From the NCBI GenBank assembly GCA_023436715.1, contig JAEZIJ010000036.1, forward strand, positions 20,862 through 84,861: 64,000 nt of DNA, read 5' to 3'. The notes below the pieces were generated by a model that was given only the letters and a program-made list of their open reading frames with translations, made no database searches and had not been told where the DNA came from. Numbering within the stretch: position 1 is the stretch's first letter; every line of letters starts with the position of its first letter. Source of the stretch: Acidobacteriota bacterium. GTDB taxonomy: Bacteria > Acidobacteriota > Terriglobia > Bryobacterales > Bryobacteraceae. Both the position numbers and the translations under genes were made by a program. Below are positions 60,650 through 64,000 of this stretch, one piece after another.

Positions 60650-60683
60650 GAGGCCGGAGCGACGGGAACGTCCCGCCGGCCTC
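60650..60683 (+). repeat. Strong hairpin in the gap before the next gene
   Basis: GAGGCCGG (60650-60657) pairs with CCGGCCTC (60676-60683), enclosing a second stem CGGGA/TCCCG. Words from this element (GCATGGGAGGC and TCCCGCCGGCCTCAA) recur at 60790-60823. No T-run follows, so it is not a standard terminator. Could be a mobile palindromic repeat or RNA structure. Confidence 0.45.
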
Positions 60684-60836
60684 AAAACCCCGACGAGAAG
60701 GGGACTGAGTTCGGCGCGGTCGGGCCGGGTTCGGCAGAGCGCGTCCGGGTATCGCATCGCTTGGTTGCGTTCGACACGGAGTGCCTTGGCATGGGAGGCG
60801 ATTGAAGAATCCCGCCGGCCTCAAGAACGGAATGCG

Positions 60837-61067
60837 ATGAAGACGGATCGCGAATTAATGAGTCGGGCGTTCCACGACGGCAAGATTGGCGCGTGGTGGC
60901 GGGATCGCAACGATGGTGGATTCTGGGCAGAGTTGCCGGACGGCAGGATTGGAAGGATCAAAGTGTCGCGCGTCGCAGACGTGCTCGCGGCACTGCCAGA
61001 GGGCGCCATGAACAGCGGACGACGACGGCGAGTGAATTGGGGCGAGAGGCTGTACGTGGATCTATGA
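60837..61067 (+). CDS. Hypothetical small protein
   Basis: 76 residues from ATG 60837. SRAFHDGKIGAWWRDRNDGGFWAELPDGRIGRIKVSRVADVL looks like a compact beta-rich, Trp-rich fold. No ribosome binding site of note. Nothing recognised. Confidence 0.4.
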   Translation: MKTDRELMSRAFHDGKIGAWWRDRNDGGFWAELPDGRIGRIKVSRVADVLAALPEGAMNSGRRRRVNWGERLYVDL

Positions 61068-61086
61068 CCCAAGGGTTGGAAAACTA

Positions 61087-61347
61087 ATGCGCAGTGTAAG
61101 TGTGGTCTGCCCGAAGTGTAGGCAGTTGGTCCCGGTCATCGAGAAGGTGATCCAGGAGCACGGCGAGTGTCCCGTGGGCGGCATGAGATACGTCCCTTCG
61201 CCCAGGAAGTTCAAAGCCGGTCCTGGCGGGCCGGAGTTCGAGGTGCTCGCGGCCAAGCCGGTCAAGGTGGAGTGCGACAAGGGCCACACCCACTCCGGCA
61301 TCGCTGCTCTGGTCGGGGTCAAGATGCCGAATCCGGAGATGAACTGA
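61087..61347 (+). CDS. Small zinc-binding protein
   Basis: 86 residues. VVCPKCRQLVPVIEK with one C-x2-C, then GECPVGG and VECDKGHTHSG supply more Cys/His ligands, so a zinc ribbon is likely. Lies just left of the IS21 element and may be cut off from its former neighbours by it. Function unknown. Confidence 0.45.
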   Translation: MRSVSVVCPKCRQLVPVIEKVIQEHGECPVGGMRYVPSPRKFKAGPGGPEFEVLAAKPVKVECDKGHTHSGIAALVGVKMPNPEMN

Positions 61348-61375
61348 TGAAACCCAGCTGATTTCGCTAATCTAA

Positions 61376-61410
61376 TCTGGCCCACTTCGCTCATCTGATT
61401 TGGCCCACCT
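61376..61410 (+). repeat. IS21 left terminal repeat array
   Basis: Two spaced transposase-binding words, TCTGGCCCACTT and TCTGATTTGGCCCACCT, the inverted match of 63948-63983. Confidence 0.75.
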
Positions 61411-61487
61411 CCAGACCGGGAGCCGGGTACTCTGATTCGGGCATTTGCCCGAACGGAGAACGGTTCTTGAACAGGAGGCTGAGCAAA

Positions 61488-63029
61488 GTGGAGTTGTTCG
61501 AACAGATCAGACGAGAGTACGAGTATGGTGGAGGCACCATCGCCGGGGTGGCGCGGAAGTTCGGCGTGCATCGGCGGATGGTGCGCCAGGCGCTGGCCAG
61601 CGCGATCCCGCCGGCGCGGAAAGCCGCCGAACGGGAGAGCCCGCAGTTGGAGCCGGTGAAAGAGTTCATCGACGCGATTCTGGAAGCGGACCGGAAGGCG
61701 CCGCGCAAGCAGCGGCACACGGCGCACCGGATCTGGCGCCGCATCCGGCAAGAACGGCCGGAATGCGAGATCGGCGAGTCAACCGTGCGGCGTTACGTGC
61801 GAGCGCGGCGCCAGGAGACGGGCCAACTGGGAAAGGCCGAGGTGTTCATCGAGCAGAGCTACGACTGGGGCGTAGAAGCGCAGGTGGACTGGTACGAAGC
61901 GGTGGCCGACCTGGGCGAGGGCGGGCAGGTCTGGCAGGCATTCAGCATGCGAAGCATGGCCTCGGGCGGCGCCTTCCACTGCGCCTATCCGCGGGCCACG
62001 CAGCAGGCGTTTCTGGAAGCGCACGAGAAGGCGTTCGTCTATTTCGGCGGAGTGTTCCGGCGCCTGCGTTACGACAACCTGGGCAGTGCGGTGAAGAAGA
62101 TCCTACACGGGCGGCAGCGGGAAGAGACGCAGCGCTTCGTGGCGTTCCGCTCGCACTGGGGATACGAAGCGGAGTTCTGCAACCCCGCGCGCGGCAACGA
62201 GAAGGGCGGCGTAGAAGGCGAGCAGGGCTACTTCCGGCGGAATCACTGGACGCCGGTGCCGCGTGCGAAAGATCTGGCGGGGCTGAACGCCCAGTTGCTG
62301 GCGTGCTCCCGTGAAGACGAACAGCGCATGATCGGAGACCGGGCACAGACAGTGGGGGCCGGCATGGTGATCGAGCGCGAGCACCTGCTGCCGCTGCCGT
62401 CTGAAGGCTTTCCGTTGAGCGAAGTGTGTTTTCCGCGGGTGGATGCCAAGGGCTGCGTGAAGGTCCGCACGAACTGGTATTCGACGCCGTTACGCGCCGG
62501 GACGAAGGTGCGGGCAGATGTGCTGCCGTCCTACATTGAGGTGCGTCATGACGGCAAGTGCGTGGCCCGGCACGAGCGTTGTTACGAGCACAGCAGGAAG
62601 GTGCTCGATCTGGAGCATTATCTTCCGGCGCTGGCCTGTAAGCCCGGCGCGCTGGCCGGCTCGACGGCGTTGGAACAGTGGCGGGCGCAAGGCCGCTGGC
62701 CGGAGAGCTTCGATCGTTTCTGGGCCGCGCTCATGTTGCGGCAGGGCCGGCAGGAAGGCACGCGGGAGATGGTGGAGTTGCTGCTGCTCGGCCGCGAGCT
62801 TGGCTACCGCAAGCTGGACGCGGTGATCCGTTGGGCGCTCGAGTTGGGCTGCTCGGATCCAGCCGCGGTGCGGCATCTGCTGACCACGGAGGCCGCGCCG
62901 ACGGAGGCGTGCAACGCGGCGCTTGCGGTAGCGGATCTGGGTGGACTATCGCGATACGAAAGGCCACAGCCGGTGATGCACGACTATGATCAGCTACTGC
63001 TGAGCCTCTCCAGTGAGGTGATCCAATGA
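61488..63029 (+). CDS. istA: IS21-family transposase IstA
   Basis: 513 residues from GTG 61488 (AGGAGG ends 9 bases upstream; a TTG at 61467 is the alternative). N-terminal HTH (YGGGTIAGVARKFGVHRRMVRQAL), second HTH region, then an rve-type catalytic core with Asp134 (AQVDWYEA), Asp196 (RYDNLGSAV) and Glu243 (NEKGGVEGEQGY). All three acidic residues are present. C-terminal domain binds IstB or DNA. Complete and probably active. Confidence 0.93.
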   Translation: MELFEQIRREYEYGGGTIAGVARKFGVHRRMVRQALASAIPPARKAAERESPQLEPVKEFIDAILEADRKAPRKQRHTAHRIWRRIRQERPECEIGESTVRRYVRARRQETGQLGKAEVFIEQSYDWGVEAQVDWYEAVADLGEGGQVWQAFSMRSMASGGAFHCAYPRATQQAFLEAHEKAFVYFGGVFRRLRYDNLGSAVKKILHGRQREETQRFVAFRSHWGYEAEFCNPARGNEKGGVEGEQGYFRRNHWTPVPRAKDLAGLNAQLLACSREDEQRMIGDRAQTVGAGMVIEREHLLPLPSEGFPLSEVCFPRVDAKGCVKVRTNWYSTPLRAGTKVRADVLPSYIEVRHDGKCVARHERCYEHSRKVLDLEHYLPALACKPGALAGSTALEQWRAQGRWPESFDRFWAALMLRQGRQEGTREMVELLLLGRELGYRKLDAVIRWALELGCSDPAAVRHLLTTEAAPTEACNAALAVADLGGLSRYERPQPVMHDYDQLLLSLSSEVIQ

Positions 63030-63796
63030 AGGCTGCCGGGATGGAAGATGAGGCTATCCGGGAACAGTGCCGGTTGCTGCGGCTGCCGACGATCGGGGCG
63101 CAGTTCCGGCAACTGGCCGAAGAAGCCGTACAGCAGAAGCAAACTCAGGTGCGGTATCTGGAGGCGCTGCTGAGCGCCGAGTTGGAAGACCGGGAACAGC
63201 GGGCCGTCCAGCGGCGGATCTGGGAAGCACGGCTGCCGCGAGTGAAGACGTTGGAGGACTTCGATTTCACTCAGACGCCGAAGATCTCCGCCAACCAAGT
63301 GCGGGAGTTGGCGGAGGGCGGCTATATCGAACGAGCCGAACCACTGATCCTGATAGGCGAAGCCGGAACCGGGAAGACGCATTTGGCGACGGCGCTTTGT
63401 GTGGCGGCTTGCCATCAACGGCGGCGGGTGCGGTTTACCACGGCGGCCGGGCTGGTGAACGAGATGGTGGAGGCGAGGCAGCAAGGACAGCTCAGCCGGG
63501 CAATCGGGCGGTGGTCGCGGTATGAACTCATCGCTATCGATGAGGTGGGCTATGTGCCGCTGGCCGAGGCCGGAGCTGAGATGTTGTTCCAGGTGATCAG
63601 CGAGCGCGCCGAGAAAGCGGCCGTGATTCTGACGACGAACCTGCCGTTCTCGGAGTGGACCCAGGTGTTTCCAAACGCCCGGCTGTGCAAGGCGCTGCTG
63701 GATCGGGTGACGGACCGGGCGCACATCATCGAGACCGGTGCCGAGTCGTACCGATTCCGGCGGACGCTGGAAGGGAGGCAGAAGCGGAAGAACTGA
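63026..63796 (+). CDS. istB: IS21-family ATPase IstB
   Basis: 256 residues, ATGA overlap with istA. AAA+ type ATPase: Walker A GEAGTGKTHLA (111-121), Walker B LIAIDEVGYVPL, sensor VILTTNLPFSEW. IstB is the helper of the transposase in target capture, like DnaC. Intact length. Confidence 0.94.
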   Translation: MKAAGMEDEAIREQCRLLRLPTIGAQFRQLAEEAVQQKQTQVRYLEALLSAELEDREQRAVQRRIWEARLPRVKTLEDFDFTQTPKISANQVRELAEGGYIERAEPLILIGEAGTGKTHLATALCVAACHQRRRVRFTTAAGLVNEMVEARQQGQLSRAIGRWSRYELIAIDEVGYVPLAEAGAEMLFQVISERAEKAAVILTTNLPFSEWTQVFPNARLCKALLDRVTDRAHIIETGAESYRFRRTLEGRQKRKN

Positions 63797-63826
63797 GCTG
63801 AGCGGGCGGGCGACGACGCGGAATGC

Positions 63827-63909
63827 TGCTCTGGCCCCGGCCTGCGCTCCGCCCTAAACGCGCCGCCCTGCGGGCGTCGCAGGGCTCCGCTCCGTCCGGG
63901 GCCAGAGCA
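63827..63909 (+). repeat. Long inverted repeat downstream of istB, inside the IS
   Basis: TGCTCTGGCCCCGG (63827-63840) and CCGGGGCCAGAGCA (63896-63909) are perfect 14-bp inverted copies; inside is a nested GCCCTGC/GCAGGGC pair. Very GC-rich, no T-run. It may stop incoming transcription or be a palindromic unit captured by the IS. Confidence 0.6.
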
Positions 63910-63947
63910 ACATGAAAAAGAGCGGTTCAACGAAAGATCAATAAGAT

Positions 63948-63983
63948 AGGGTGGGCCAAATCAGACGATCAAAGTGGGCCAGA
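63948..63983 (-). repeat. IS21 right terminal repeat array
   Basis: Reverse-complement match of the left array at 61376-61410, with only a few differences in the central spacer. Confidence 0.75.
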
Positions 63984-64000
63984 CCGGGTTGACAAAGCGA

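Larger units (their letters stand above)
61365..63994 (+). mobile_element. IS21-family insertion sequence
   Basis: About 2.6 kb with istA and istB in the canonical order and a 4-base overlap. Left end 61376-61410 and right end 63948-63983 carry matching inverted arrays: TCTGGCCCACTT, a 7-8 base gap, then TCTGATTTGGCCCACC on each side. Multiple terminal binding repeats are typical of IS21. The outermost bases cannot be fixed because the two ends diverge there; the right tip reaches the last bases of the window. No target duplication could be checked. Confidence 0.85.

Overview
This is a high-GC bacterial chromosome segment. Its left two thirds (1 to about 42.58 kb) is one end of an integrated siphovirus-like prophage, and the rest is host and mobile DNA. 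An Acidobacteriota-like soil host (Bryobacterales/Solibacter type) would fit the GC-rich coding, the diderm Mla-type lipid transporter, the RND pump and the orphan Ku gene. That assignment is inference; there is no rRNA or other marker in the window.

Prophage, 1-37.9 kb, all genes on the + strand. The left edge cuts into a lambda-family portal gene, so terminase lies outside. The morphogenesis module follows: S49 prohead protease with a nested scaffold, DUF2190 decoration protein, major capsid protein, head-tail joining proteins, tail tube, tail chaperone with a -1 frameshift site, tape measure, a small M-like protein, an M15 peptidase, a 1286-residue fused M-L-J-like tip protein with a gpL-like cysteine cluster, an HNH nuclease, a TIM-barrel tail protein, a tail fibre and small lysis-type proteins. 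After a 440-bp gap comes the early module: HTH regulator, SNF2 ATPase, DUF2303, VRR-NUC nuclease, C5-cytosine methyltransferase, RepB-like primase, UvrD-like helicase, excisionase-like protein and tyrosine integrase.

Cargo cassette, 37.94-42.3 kb, between the integrase and a 3' fragment of tRNA-Asn (probable att site). Rightward: a Dam-like N6-adenine methyltransferase and an OGG-like DNA glycosylase. Leftward: a small beta-rich protein, a PfkB-nucleoside deoxyribosyltransferase fusion, a QueC-like PP-loop enzyme and a SagB-like nitroreductase. The two arms converge and overlap by 53 bp. The position is typical of prophage defence cargo. QueC-like plus OGG-like recalls type IV CBASS, but there is no CD-NTase or TGT-like gene. 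I regard this as the best candidate for an undescribed system, perhaps built on a modified nucleobase.

Mosaic att region and host genes, 42.5-58.9 kb. Degenerate tRNA 3' ends lie at 42.5, 42.9, 43.1 and 56.1 kb; a 72-bp imperfect direct repeat (42921 and 56135) brackets 13 kb. Within it, all leftward, are an MlaD/F/E-type lipid transporter operon with STAS protein and lipoprotein, and a TolC-MFP-RND operon running directly into an alpha-glucan phosphorylase gene. Then come a tiny membrane protein, related ribbon-helix-helix-like proteins, and Ku.

Right end, 59.7-64 kb: small orphan genes including one of phage type, then an IS21-family element (istA/istB) reaching almost to the window edge.
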